Positions 13,100-25,346 of a stretch of DNA of 64,000 bases are shown here, piece by piece. Where the stretch lies: contig NC_092862.1 of assembly GCF_032062135.1 (NCBI RefSeq), positions 43,351,116 through 43,415,115 of the forward strand, in the 5' to 3' direction. The notes below the pieces were generated by a model. It was given only the letters and a program-made list of their open reading frames with translations, was not told the DNA's origin and searched no databases. A program made the position numbers and the translations under genes. Position 1 is the stretch's first letter. The number at the start of each line of letters is the position of its first letter. The stretch comes from Pyxicephalus adspersus. Its lineage: Eukaryota; Chordata; Amphibia; Anura; Pyxicephalidae.

Positions 13100-16060
13100 A
13101 CAAATATTGGAATATAAACTCACTGGATATTTTAACAATGTTTCCAAACTTGTGAAAAGTAGGAAGAAATATATAGGAGAACTTACAATTCAGATTTGGA
13201 TCATGGTGTAAATTGTTCTTAAAAGCAAAATGTGTTTATTTAATGGGTTGACTGCGTATGACGGTGATTTGATATCTAGTAAAAATGATTTTATGATTCA
13301 AGAATATAGTAGCTGGAAGAATATCAATAATTTATTGTTCATTTAAAGTTTGGCACTACCCGGGTTTATCGGGTCTTATAGTTGACATTCTCTCCTATGG
13401 TATCCCCTTGCTTTACCCGTAAATGATACCTAAATAGTTTTTTGTAGAGGTGGTAGGATAGTTGTGGGAAGGCCGAACTTGATTGACATTGATTCTACAA
13501 CAAGCTGAACTATTGGTTAATAGAAGAGCAGCACAATTAAGATTGCTTTACATTGGGCGTACTGTGTGTCCCTGCATGAAAGTGTGCATTATTCTAATAA
13601 CAATTTCAAGAGTTATTGGTGAATACAGTTGACCTACAAAATTTGTCTTGCAAACTATTTTTGCTTGTTTTTACAAAAAAACTATATATTATAAATACAA
13701 AAAATACACAGATGTTAGAATTGATATCTACTATGAAAAACATATATTTTATACCTATTTTCACCTTTTTATGAATATGAATGCATGCAAACTTTATTTA
13801 CTGCATTTGTATTCAGCAACTGGTGATTACATTTTTGTCCAGAGTCATTTCCATCTTCCAGAGGCCATTTTGTGCTAATGCATATATCAATTTCATCTCA
13901 CGGCCAGAGCCTTACAAAACATTCATTAATATTCAGTAGTTTAGTCATTTATGTATAGTTCAATCATTAAATAAATAAATATATATATATATATATATAT
14001 ATAAACATAAACACACACATACAGTGCTCTATGACATGTTATTAATAAATTATCCTTAATAAGATGCCTAACACAAATCTAAAAAACTGGTAGATTTGTA
14101 AAGGTATCATCACCCCCAAAATTAAAAACATAAAATAAATAAAATGCAGAATGAAGAGGGTTGCATCCTGTATAAGCAGCTATATGTTATTTGTTAGGGG
14201 GCCTTGTTCACAACGTCTGCTTGGTATATTTGGTCAGTTCGTTTAAGAGTTGATGACCTGCAAATTCATTCACTTTTGGTTCACAATCTACTCAGTCCTC
14301 TAAATTTGGGGTTTTAATAAATCTGGTGCTGAAATCATTGTGTTTTTCAGCCTCTGAATGACACAGATCAGCCATTATAAAAGTACTGGCTTAAATGGTG
14401 AGAGCACCCCAATGAGACAAATTGGCACCACAATGTCTGTAATCCTTAACCTCCATCAATTCATTCCTTTCTTTCCACATTCAAAACATTTTGCAGCCCC
14501 TATTGACAGGGAGGGAATATCACATGAAGTGCACCTCTGCAGTATTCTCTTACATCCACCCCACAGTCTTCTGGTATCTGGAAACGATGCACAATGGTGA
14601 ACATCATTTAAGCAGATAGTGCCGCCATGTGCTTTGTCTGATAGTGATATTTAGGTCCTCTTCTTCCTCATTGCAAATTCCTCTGAACCAGTAGTTCAGC
14701 AACGCACTCCAGAGCATTTGTAACATCCCAGGCTATGCTATGTTGGGGGACCTAAGCAACACCGGGCCAAAGCTGCTCCAATCTCCAGGCCGAGAAGAAG
14801 CTGACCTCACTCCAAAATTGGCCAGGCAATGTTGTTTATGACAATGGAACTGATCTGATGGACATATTTCACTGCGGAAAAGTCACATATGTACCTTTTC
14901 TGTGACATGTTGTCAGTCTTGTATGTCAGAGATTTTTTCATAAGGTATCCTGATTTCCAGCATGTCCCTTATCAAACCAGAAAGAGCTGTGCCAACGTTA
15001 GACAGTCATACCCAGAGAGTGTTCTCTCTGAAACAGAAATTAAGCACCAACCAAACTACCTCACCTCTAAAACCCCCAAGCACCGGTATTCAAGGATAGT
15101 CCGGCTGAACAGGCTGTACAAGCAATAGTATACCATCTGTGGATAACTTTGCTAATATGGTAAAAGGACAGGCTCTGGGGTGCATTCTAGATGGAGGTCA
15201 AATTGGTGAACCACAAAAAAGTAGAGATAAGTGATACAGTCTTTCTCTTGTTCCTTCTGAAGTAAACACTCCATGGCCTGACAAAATTATATAGAAATGG
15301 CACAGGCTTTAATGCGTGTGTTAGGGGAGCCTCTTAAAGCTTAGGAGTTGTACATGGCTGGGATAAGATTGTGAAAGAATCAGAAATGGAGTCTTTATGC
15401 ACAAATGAAATGACCCTAAGATATAGGTTATCAAAGAAAAGGATAACTATTTGGTGACTACCCTATTAGATATCTGATAAAAGGGCAAAAAAAGCCAGTC
15501 TACTGTCACCAGAAGCCCAAAAAGCAACATTTTGAGAAGATGCTGCCTAAGAACTTGTTTTCTATACTCCCTCGTGGTGGTGGATCCCCTCTGATTCCTG
15601 AAAGGAGGAACACAGGTGACACACACAGATCCATGGACTATTGGGTTTCCAGGCTGGACCACTGGCAGGAGCTTACATAGTATGTGATAGAGCTTCTAGC
15701 TTGCTCTGCAGCCATTTTGCTGTGTGGGAAGATGGACTTACCTTTTTCCTGACAGTTTGGACCACCTCCCTTCCAACAAAGTGAACCAGTCGTAAATTAA
15801 CAATGAGGGCGAAACACCTCCTACTGATGCTACAAACTAAATCTTTAATAGTCATCATGCCTTCCCACCAACATAGATACCAAAACATACCTGCTACCAT
15901 TACCAGTTCCTGCCACTCCTCATGCCTATAAACACCAGTACTTTAAAGGTACAACATGTTGCAACATTTCCATACCTGGACCTCAGCTGCCATTTCTAGT
16001 GTTTGCCTTAGGGTACATTCTGTATTTTGTTTCAAAGTCCACAGCCTGTTCATGTGCCCA
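13100..16060. other. Region without recognised genes
   Basis: Apart from the microsatellite at 13979, this holds unassigned sequence. GC content is slightly higher at 14600-15900, with short frames only. It may include old transposon remains that I cannot identify. Confidence 0.4.
13979..14002. repeat. (AT)12 microsatellite
   Basis: An uninterrupted AT run following three AAAT units, with a short ACAC run after it at about 14008-14016. Confidence 0.9.
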
Positions 16061-16091
16061 GGTTTTTGCAAAAGTGCCACACAGGGCTCTG

Positions 16092-16212
16092 TTTATAAAA
16101 CAGGGAATCTGACATTCCCTGTGGGAATCTTTCAGGTCCATGTGTTTGAATGGCAGTAATTGATTCCCATCAGGGAATGTTTGAGGGATCGTTAGATTCC
16201 CTGTTTTATAAA
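16092..16212. mobile_element. Hairpin MITE with TTTATAAAACAGGGAATCT arms
   Basis: 19-bp perfect inverted arms at 16092-16110 and 16194-16212, with a second inner pair CATTCCCTG (16113) and CAGGGAATG (16171). Confidence 0.7.
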
Positions 16213-17221
16213 TATCCACAGGGTTTCCACAGGTGCCTATTTATATGTTAAATCCTACATTGTGCCTCAGAGTTTACAGCCTTTTCTGGTGCTCAGCCAC
16301 ATAAAGGTGCCATATAATGTTTCTTTATCTAGACATTGGTTACTAAATTTCCAAAGTTTGCTGCAGGGTAAACTTTGTGAACGCTCTATATGAAGACACC
16401 TTAAAAATATATAGTTACACTGAGTACTAATAAAGTAATCAACAACAAAGTATCCACTGAAACAAAAGTGTGATCTTTATTTAACATCATGAACATTTAT
16501 TATTTATACATTGAACAGGCAGGGAGCATTCATGTCTTGATGTCTACGTTTTTAACAATACATATTGACAATGCAATGTTGTCTATGCTTGTTTAAGTAC
16601 CGCAGCCCCAATGCAAAATGTGCTACAGGGGTGGCCTCAACTCCTACCTGATAATGCCTGGAGCACTTCATTTCAGCTGAGGATGACAAAACCTGTTATA
16701 TCATGTTAGGAACCGTATACAATAGCAGGGCTTATTACCAAACCAAGTATAGAGAGTAAAAAAGTATCTGATAATTACATACGTGTTACAGAGAACTACA
16801 CCCCCATGGCATAGGCAATAAAGTACACAGAAAGATGGACAAATCAATTTGTGCATACCTGCATTTAAAGCAAATTAAGATTTCTTGCAGCAAGGAAAGC
16901 TGATAATTAGGGATGAGCTGCAACTAAAGGGGGGATCTGTTACTAAAGGGCAATGGTCAGTCACCAAAGTGGGAGCTGTGCTGCATGTATGTAGGGTACA
17001 GAGTTGTGGCAGAAGAAGGGCCCAGGTCCAAATGCCACATTGAGTGCTCATAGGTCTTAATTACACCAATGGTTAGGTTGCCTTCAATACCAAAGCTGAT
17101 AAATTTGGTTAGGGCATTTAGGTATCAATGACCTCGGACCATGAATGGGTTCAAGCCGATAATTAAAAATGTTGCCATGTCTGCCCTGGGTTTATGCTTG
17201 CTTGATCACTGCGATACACTA

Positions 17222-17440
17222 GACCTAATTTATTAAAGCTTTCCAAGGCTGGAGAGGATACACTTTCATCAGTGAAGCTGGGTAACCAGGGAAGCCTGGA
17301 ATGAATTTCTCCAAAGTCATTTGCTATTTGCTAGCAAATTTTTTGAATCTTGGACCAGATCCATTCTATGTTAGCTGGATTAGCCAGCTTCACAGATGAA
17401 AGTGTATCCTATCCAGCCTTGGAGAGCTTTATTAATAGTA
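17222..17440. mobile_element. Hairpin MITE, copy 2
   Basis: TTTATTAAAGCTTTCCAAGG and CTTGGAGAGCTTTATTAAT arms, with GTGAAGCTGGGTAACCAGG opposite TAGCCAGCTTCAC. An ATAATA repeat follows at the right end. Confidence 0.75.
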
Positions 17441-17449
17441 ATAATAGTA

Positions 17450-19080
17450 ATAAATCTGCTGTGCTGCTTATATCAAAATGCAGCACACGCACCTACCCTT
17501 CCTTGAGAATGCTTAAATTAAAGTCAGTGTGTTAATCCTGGGCCGGATCAAAGGTATTTGCATTGTATTTGGCAACAACGATTAGAATGATCTTGATTAT
17601 TATGACTTGAACTATGCACATATTTTGCTTTTACCTGCTGCCTTTTCAGATCTTTTGCTATTTTTGGATTTTGTTGCCTGTTGTCTGCTTTTACTTCAAA
17701 CCTGTCTGACTCTGTCTGAATTCTGCTCTATGCTTTTGTACTTTTTCTGGTTTTACCCAAAATTAACTGTCATCCTTTAGTGACACAATGGAGGTACTAC
17801 CTCAATTATTAACTCAGATGTCAAAATAGTGCAGAAATGTAGTGACAGCAGCAGCAGTAAACAGTCTGGAATCTGCAGTGCACAATGGGCGTTCCCTCTA
17901 TTTAGTAAATGTTAAGATTTTTGTTCTCATCTGAATTGTCTTCCTAGTTACATGGAGATCTTGGGAAACCAGTTAATTTGCCCACTTTTTTCCACTTTGG
18001 GTGTGAGACAGCACTTCTGAATCTGTGGTGTATAATAGTATAACACTTTAATTGTAAATGCAGGGGCTGGTAACTGCTGACTGAGTAGGACGCACACTAC
18101 AAGTGCCAAAGGCAGAAGATTAGTTGGATAAGTCAAAGTCAGGACAGGCTGCGATCGAAAATAGTCAGGTCCGAGCTGGGGTCAGTATACCAAGAATCAG
18201 TTAGAATCAGGAAATGTAGACAGAAACCTGTAAGCAGAGCCTAGAAGGACTCCTTGTTGAGGCAACATTTGAGATCATGTGACCAGCAGGTATCAGAACC
18301 CACCACTAGAGGGAGTGCTGGAGCAGCAACAGCTCAAGTGGTGTTCCCACTTCCACCAGCAGATGCAGCGGAATATTCTAGTTCACACTTCCACCAGCGG
18401 AATATTCTAGTCCTTTGGGGTAAAGGGGCAGCTCCTAGGGAGCCACATGATTAGGATTCCTGGGCTGAGATACTGGTGGCTGGGGAGGAGTAAAAGGTGG
18501 GTGACACGGAAGAGAGCACAGATCCCCTGGGTCTGCAGAGATCTATGACAGCAATCTTATTTGTCCACCACCAATGCATAAGGCAGACGTAACATCCCCC
18601 AGTAACGCTCACTTTGATTGCATTACTTAAGGTGAGCACTGTGAAAGGTAGATGTGCCATAATGTGCAAATATTCTGTGGATACTAGCACATTATGGCAA
18701 GATTACAAATGTGTTTCTGCTGTAAAATAATATAAGGCATATACAACATATTACATAAAAGGTAAAGTACTTTTGTGATGGGAATCTGTATGTTAGCCTG
18801 CCTTTAATACCCAAAAACTCAAAACAAACTACAACAGAACACATTTGTAGAATGGAACACATTTCACATTGTTTCCAGTGAGATGACAGCACTAACACAG
18901 CTTAGTTCAAAGACCTTGTACAACTCATTGTGGCACGTTCTCATGTGCAAACTTTTATTTTTCCATTAAACCTTATTTACTAACATTTTCTCACTTTTTC
19001 AAGGACGCCATTTTTTTAGTGTATCTGACCTCTCTTTTATGTGAAAATTTTAGTAAATCAAGTGTAACTTACCTCGAGCT
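17450..19080. other. Region without recognised genes
   Basis: Around 18120-18480 the GC content rises and the sequence looks repeat-derived (GGTCCGAGCTGGGGTCAG), but no ends or second copy were found. Confidence 0.4.
18303..18317 (+). promoter_or_regulatory. Weaker CTCF-like motif
   Basis: CCACTAGAGGGAGTG fits the CCASYAGRKGGCRS consensus apart from the GGC position. It lies in moderately GC-rich sequence that may itself be repeat-derived. Confidence 0.2.
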
Positions 19081-19087
19081 AATATCC

Positions 19088-19165
19088 AATTTTAGTACAG
19101 AAAAATATTCTCCACATCTGTGCAAGAGTGCAGAGATGTGGAGAATCTTTTTCTGTACTAAAATT
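19088..19165. repeat. Long hairpin
   Basis: AATTTTAGTACAGAAAAA and TTTTCTGTACTAAAATT extend inward through TCTCCACATCTGTGCA and TGCAGAGATGTGGAGA around a four-base AGAG loop. It is a near-perfect 78-bp stem-loop and probably a MITE core. Confidence 0.85.
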
Positions 19166-20674
19166 GCTTACTTTGATTTAGGTGAATACTGTAAGCGTTT
19201 CCAAATGTATAGAGAACATTTAGCATAATATTTCATGTAGTCCAAGCTGAAGGTAAATTTTGTGGCATGATCATGTTCTATCTTTTTTCATTGTGCAAAA
19301 TGTTCAAAAAAATCTTATTTTTTATGTTGTCCATGTCATCTTCAGGATTCTAAATGCAATTTATATTCAATGATTTCATGGCTAAATTGGCAGGTAATGT
19401 ATGACAGCCATACCTGCCACTGCATGACAACCTATTTGGCTGCATCAGTAAAAGACCAGCAATCACCCTCCAAGTAACTCTAATCCCTTTGATCCCTTTA
19501 CTTCTCACACATTTTCCATGTGTGATGAATGTTGGTATGAATCTGGCATAAATGTGCGTGCAAGCTGAGCTTTTTTTTTCACATTTTGAATTTCTGCTGT
19601 AGTGAATTATCTAGATAGCATGAATCAACTGTTTTTTCGCCATCTGTGAAAAAATCTGAATGGCATAGATTGTGCTGTGCATTACACAATAGCAGGGCTG
19701 CTACATTTTTCATAATGAGCTCTATGGGACTGCATTTACTTCCTTTAGGGGAATACAGACACAGGTAACCCTTCTTTTTTAACCCACCAGGACAATATTG
19801 ATCCTACACCAAAGAACTTTGCTCAAACACTGAATCAAACACAAAAGCGTTCATATCTTTGCTTTCACAACAAAAAATGGTGTCATGACAGCATATCATA
19901 GCTGCATAATAAAATACATGTGTGTATGTACCTGCATGTGATTGTACATTCATTCTATGTGTTACTGTGTTTCAGAGCTGTATACATTCTGCAGAAGTGA
20001 ATGCCAGTGAGAAATTGTTCTGTATATCTCAGTTAATTCCAAAGGGTGAGTAACAGAAAGGGAATCTGCCTCAGGGCTTAGCCATCTGCTGTTTCTCTTA
20101 TAGCAATACCCAGAGGGAATTCTGCTCCCTGTTTAATGGCTCACACAACAAAACTGCCGTGGAAATATACTGACATGTAAAGCCAGTCTATGTTATGAAA
20201 GTAGACAATGCCTTTTAGAGAAAGGTCACCACATTTACTCTAACTGCACCTTTTACCAGACAATGGTAAAATATTCCCTGCAAACAAACCTGTAAGATGG
20301 TAATATGTAGAGAGAATGCCATCAGAAAAAATACAGTCTGATGTTTTGTATGCATGTTAGGTAGACTTAGACCGATTCCCTGCATTCTTCAGCCTGGACA
20401 ATACCAGTGGGGGAATTCCACCACTCTATTACAGCAGAGTAAGGACCCCTGAACTAGCAAAACCAAATCAGCCAGGAGGTATTGATATTACCCAGCATAC
20501 CCAGCATACTGGCACCCTCTTCCCTTCAAAAATACTAATTTTAAGCTCCTGATTCCGGGCAATACTATGTGGCTGGCAATTAGGCCCTTGTGTATAAAAG
20601 ATTAGGCACAGATCTCAGTAATAAGCTCTTACCAGCTGCTTACAGCACAAGTGAATATTAGTTCCATCACAGAG

Positions 20675-21570
20675 TTGGACAACAATGCAGAACACCAGGA
20701 ACCATCTCCCTGGAACACTTGTGAGTGTATGTGAAACCCTCTGTCTGGGCCATTGCCGAGTACCAAAGACCTGCTCCATGAACACTGCCAAGTGCATGTC
20801 AGATCCTACCATAGGAACATTCCTGAACACAATGGACCTTGTTTTTAATATTATTACACCGTATTTATATAGCGCCATCATATTACACAGCACTGTACAA
20901 AGTCCATAGTCATGTCACTAACTGTCCCCCAAAGGGGCTCACAGTCTAATGTCCCTACCATAGTCATATGTCATTAATGTAGTCCAACATCAATTTTTTT
21001 TCCTTTTTTAGGGGGAAGCCATTTAACCTCACTGCATGTTTTTGGCATGTGGGAGGAAACTGGAGTACCCAGAGGAAACCCACTCAGACACGGGGAGAAC
21101 CTGCAAACCCCATGCAGATATTGTCCTGGCCGAGATTCAAACCTGGGACCTAGCGCTGCAAAGGCCAGAGTGCTAACCTTGAGCCACTGTGCTGCCCAAA
21201 ATGGCCTTCTCCCAAAACATTGCTAGGAGTATGTGAGATACGACACCAGATATATTGCTAAGAAGAAAGGGTCTTCTTCCAGGACCTCTGCTAAGTGTAT
21301 GTGAGACCCTACACCAGAGACATTGCTTGAGCTCAAGAGACCTTCTCACAGCATTACTTCTAAATATATATTAGACTCTACACCAGGAACATTGAATTCA
21401 AACAAGCTTTTCCCTGGAGTTCTGCCAAGTTCATGTTAGACTCTACATCAGGAATATTGCTGAGCACAAATGACCTTTTGCCAGGAACACAACTGAGATA
21501 CTGTATATGAGATCCTATGACAAGGGCTGGGACACTCAGTCTGGTACACTGCCATGCACATACTTATGGC
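20675..21570. repeat. Diverged minisatellite (~75-bp unit) interrupted by a SINE
   Basis: Units of the form CTGCTAAGTGTATGTGAGACC, CTACACCAGAGACATTGCT, GAGCTCAAGAGACCTTCTC recur with much divergence on both sides of the SINE: about three to the left and five to the right. Confidence 0.6.
20841..21199 (-). mobile_element. Full-length tRNA-derived SINE
   Basis: Read on the minus strand it begins GGGCAGCACAGTGGCTCAAG (A-box region) and continues with GGTTTGAATCTCG (B-box). Next come the vertebrate SINE central motif TTCCTCTGGGTACTCCAG and TTTCCTCCCACATG, then the tail TTTGTACAGTGCTGTG and GGCGCTATATAAATAC ending in AATAATA. Flanks AATGGACCTT (20831-20840) and AATGGCCTTCT (21200-21210) look like a diverged target duplication. 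The element interrupts a minisatellite. Confidence 0.75.
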
Positions 21571-22164
21571 ACCAGATACATTGATGAGCACAGGTCATGT
21601 CAACAGGTAAATGTGAACTACATGGACCACACCTCACGTAGGGCACTGTGGCTGTATGGGTCACTTTACTGGAACATGAAGATCATATGACCCATCCTTC
21701 AGTAAGGCCAGAAAGGGAATGGCATCCATGTTGTCACTTTATGACATTCATATGTATATTAATATGAGACTGCAATAAGTTAAAGAATCTGATGAAGCGG
21801 ACCATGAAACATGTAATACAATTTCACACTGGGCACTTTTAAAATAAATGGATCCACACCTCTATGATCAGCTAATGTTACTCCACTGTCTCATAACGTT
21901 GATATCTGTGGACTTTTAGATGAACTTTCTGACATGCTTTGTCCACGCATGTCTTTTATACATTATTTTGGTTTATTGGTCTGTGATAGATTATAGATTT
22001 CTTGTTTGTAATTTAATACATATTTGTTGTTTTTTATATTTTACAGAAAAAAATGTTTGAAGTTTTGATATGGAAAAACCACAGTGTGTCCTAAAACACC
22101 CATTATCCCTGTTAAGTGTGTGTGTATCATACGCAGGGAACACTTCATAACAATTCTATAATAC

Positions 22165-22370
22165 ACAGGTAGTCCCCGGGTTACATACAAGATAAGGACT
22201 GTAGGTTTGTTCTTAGGTTGAATTTGTATGTAAGTCAGAACAAGTACATTATTTTAATAAATGCAATTAGGACAGATGTTTGTCTCAACATATTATTAGG
22301 CAGTGTGGTGTCAGTTACTGTAAAAAATCCTCACTGTGAGCTAATCACAAACAAAGCAAATAACAAATCT
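22165..22370 (+). mobile_element. AGGTAGTCCCCGGGTTACATAC repeat, copy 1
   Basis: ACAGGTAGTCCCCGGGTTAC, GTAGGTTTGTTC, TTGAATTTGTATGTAAGTC, GGACAGATGTTTGTCTC and GTGAGCTAATCACAAA. It is nearly identical to copy 2 at 57 kb, which implies fairly recent spread. Class not determined. Confidence 0.7.
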
Positions 22371-22624
22371 TTATGGAGCCTAGACATTTATCAACTTCTG
22401 AAGCAAGCTGTGCTTTGATATGCAAAAAGAAACAACTGTAGAGATTTGGTCATTAAAGAGTTACAAGAGCTTGCAGAAAGAGCTCACCCCCCTGAGATCA
22501 CCCACAACATCAGCTCGGCCCCTTCAAGCTGTTTGTTGGTATCTAGGAGGCGTCTGTCTGTATGTCGGATGTCCTTTATCCGGGGAGTATCTGTACTATG
22601 AAAATAGAAAGTATAAAACAGCCA

Positions 22625-23075
22625 CATCCATGCCTAAAGAAGAACTAAACTGAAAACAGCCCCCAAAAAATACACTTACCTTCAATTACACAGGGCAGTC
22701 CGATCCAACCGGGGGTGTCCTGTGTCGTCCCGGCATCCGCCCCCGAGTTCTTCATCCTATGTTACCCGACCCAGACGCGAGATTGGATGACGTAGGTTGG
22801 AAAAAAGCTTGCTGATCTCACTGCGCATGGGTAAGTTCGGCAGTTTTTTTTTTTGCACGAAAAGGCTCCTTTTGCGCATGCCCATAAGCCTCCCGCGATG
22901 CGTGACGTAGGTATCCCGGAAGGCTTTGCGCTCCCATTGGGGGGCGGTGCTACACCCTTTTTTTTTTTAAAGGGGTGTTGCACTTAAAAAATTAAAAAAA
23001 TGAATTTTTACTCTACATAAAAGGGTTGTCTACCCTTTCATGTAAAGTGAAATTTCTAAATTTAGGTACACTTTA
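22625..23075 (-). mobile_element. GACGTAGG-family non-autonomous repeat, copy 2
   Basis: Opposite orientation to the 34.9-kb copy. It starts AACTAAACTGAAAACAGCC, continues CACTTACCTTCAA, GGATGACGTAGGTTGG and TTGCGCATGCCC, and ends around ATAAAAGGGTTGTCTACCC and AGGTACACTTTAAC. Confidence 0.6.
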
Positions 23076-23479
23076 ACTTTTGAATGCAAAACTTTCACTG
23101 GGAACCACAAAACTACAAGCAGGCCTGTACCGGAATCAGTGAAGCCATCAAGTCATCAAGTCCTTTTACCCCTAATGTGATTTGTTTATTGCCCAAATCT
23201 TTCATTTGGCTGCACAAAATGTCTTTCAAGTGCAGCAAGTTGGTCATTAACATTCATAATTTCCCAGCTTTACTAGGAGGTAAGTTGTGGAGCCAGTCCA
23301 GCTTCACCGGCTATGAGATTCTCAATGGAAAGGTTTTTTTTTTTTGCTAATAGTAGAATGGAGGTGATAAGAGGCTATGGGCTGGTTTGTATGGGGATGC
23401 AAGTGTTCATTAGGGATGTAATTTCTATTTTTATTTTAATATTTTATTTTTAACTTTATAAGCAAATACCTTCTGATCC

Positions 23480-24250
23480 ACCCCAGTCCCCTTACTGTTT
23501 TCCTTCTTTGTCACCATGAAACTCGAGCACCTGGTGGAAACTGTAAATTACTCCTGCAATAGGAATTGTACTTTCTGTTGCCTCCAAATTGTTCATTTGC
23601 ATTGTTACCATGTCTTTAAATAGAAAACACAATCACTATCAGGAACTCTTCCTTAAGAAATGCAATGGAGTAGTACATGTATATAGACAGAAAACTGGCC
23701 ACTGCCAGTAGTGCTGATATGTAACAACGCAAAAAAAACAGTTTTGGTGACAAACCAAAAAATGGTGTTTGTTAATTATACAAAGTGCTTTAGGAAACTA
23801 GATTTTTTTTATTTAAGGCTTACAAAAAAACTTTATTAGAGTAGTGAAAACTGTATGTGCAAAACACCGATTAATAATTATTTCTATACTGCCCAGTTTT
23901 TCCAAAATGATTTGAATTACTTACATTGTTAGCAAGGATCACCTTTTGCAGTAAGGACGTGCTTATAACTTACCTTTTTTCCTGCACTTTCCTCCAGAAA
24001 ATATCTTCATTACATTAAAAATGCACTTATCTTGAATTAGCATATTAATGATCTACCCTCTAGAAGGTGCGCTTTGAACTTTAAATGAAAACTCAAGGAA
24101 ACTACAGCAGGAGCTGCAATTTAATGCTCTGATAATTTGCAATTTCTTTTTCACTTGCTGAGCGATCTTTAAATATGGATCCTTCACCAACATTAGTGTC
24201 CTAGAATAAACTAACTTCAGACTAAGTATCAGCACGACTGATATAATCAG
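23480..24250. promoter_or_regulatory. Candidate conserved non-coding block
   Basis: This single-copy stretch lies between repeat-rich regions. It includes TTCATTTGCATTGTTACCATG (23594 onward, octamer and SOX-like cores) and AGCATATTAATGATC (about 24038). No repeat family member or open frame is visible in it. Confidence 0.2.
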
Positions 24251-24551
24251 ATATACTTCAGACTACTATTGTAATACCATCAACATAAAATTATCTTGTG
24301 TAAAACTTTAAAGCTTTGTTTGCCCTGGAATACCTTCCTCCCATACAAAGGAAATTCAGTATCATGTAACTCAATACAGAAACTGTATGAATACTACATG
24401 AATAAAACTTGTCCCACTAACATACCATGATTGACAAGTGCATCATTGGATGTTGGAATACTATGGAACTTTTTAACTTTTACTGAATGCAACAAAGTGT
24501 AGCACTGCCCTCATCTACTTATTCTGTATTCATTCTTAAACCCAAAGCACA

Positions 24552-24763
24552 CAATTTAATAAAGCTCTGTAGACTATGTAGACTATCATAGGAGATCTTG
24601 GGTGATCCAGCAAACCTGAAATTGATCTGGTACAAGACTAGAAACATTTACCAACTAATAATAAATGACTTTTAAAAAATCTTTTGCAGGTTTGTTGGAT
24701 CACCTAGATTTACTCATAATAGTCTATTGTCTTATGTTTTGGAAAGATTTAAAAAATCAAGCA
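24552..24763. mobile_element. Hairpin MITE, copy 3
   Basis: TTTAATAAAGCTCTG and TTGGAAAGATTTAAAAAATC arms with GGTGATCCAGCAAACC opposite GGTTTGTTGGATCACC. Confidence 0.75.
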
Positions 24764-25346
24764 CAAAATGTACTGTCATTGTGCTGTCACAATATACTTT
24801 GTGGGGCCTTTTTAGTACCAGTGACTGACAGGTCATGCTCTTCAACCTGCGTTGTGTCCATCCCTCAACATAACGTCAAAGTTAATGGTATCTGAAGACT
24901 TCAAGAAATCCAAATGATGGACTCTTTCAACAAGTGGTGGGCAGCCTCTCCCACCCAGGGCATTGTTCTTTATACCATTTTTCCTATAGTATACCAGGCA
25001 CTGAGTGTATTAGTGGAGGATGATATATGAGACCCTAAATGAACCTGATTTGCAGTTTTGAGATACTTCATGTAGATCTCATGGCTGGTTGTCCCATTAA
25101 CCGCCTCCATAGACTTGAATAGGAATGGTTTTCAAATGGCTGCTAAGTGTGGTTTTTAAAGACCAGTCAATGATGAGATCTCCCTCCATTTCTTCTCCCT
25201 TTGACACTTGTCAGGCAGCAGTCGTCTGTTTGTGGTACCTATGAAAACTGTCTCCAAATTGTATGCAAAAGCTGCTGTTTTTTCATCAAGTCTCCTGGTC
25301 AAGCAATGGGACCTAATGGTGACTATTAAGAAGAATTAGTTTAGAA

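Noticed and set aside
20841..21199. tRNA gene
   Set aside because: The A- and B-box-like sequences belong to a SINE with a SINE body and tail. No cloverleaf with a proper acceptor stem is evident.
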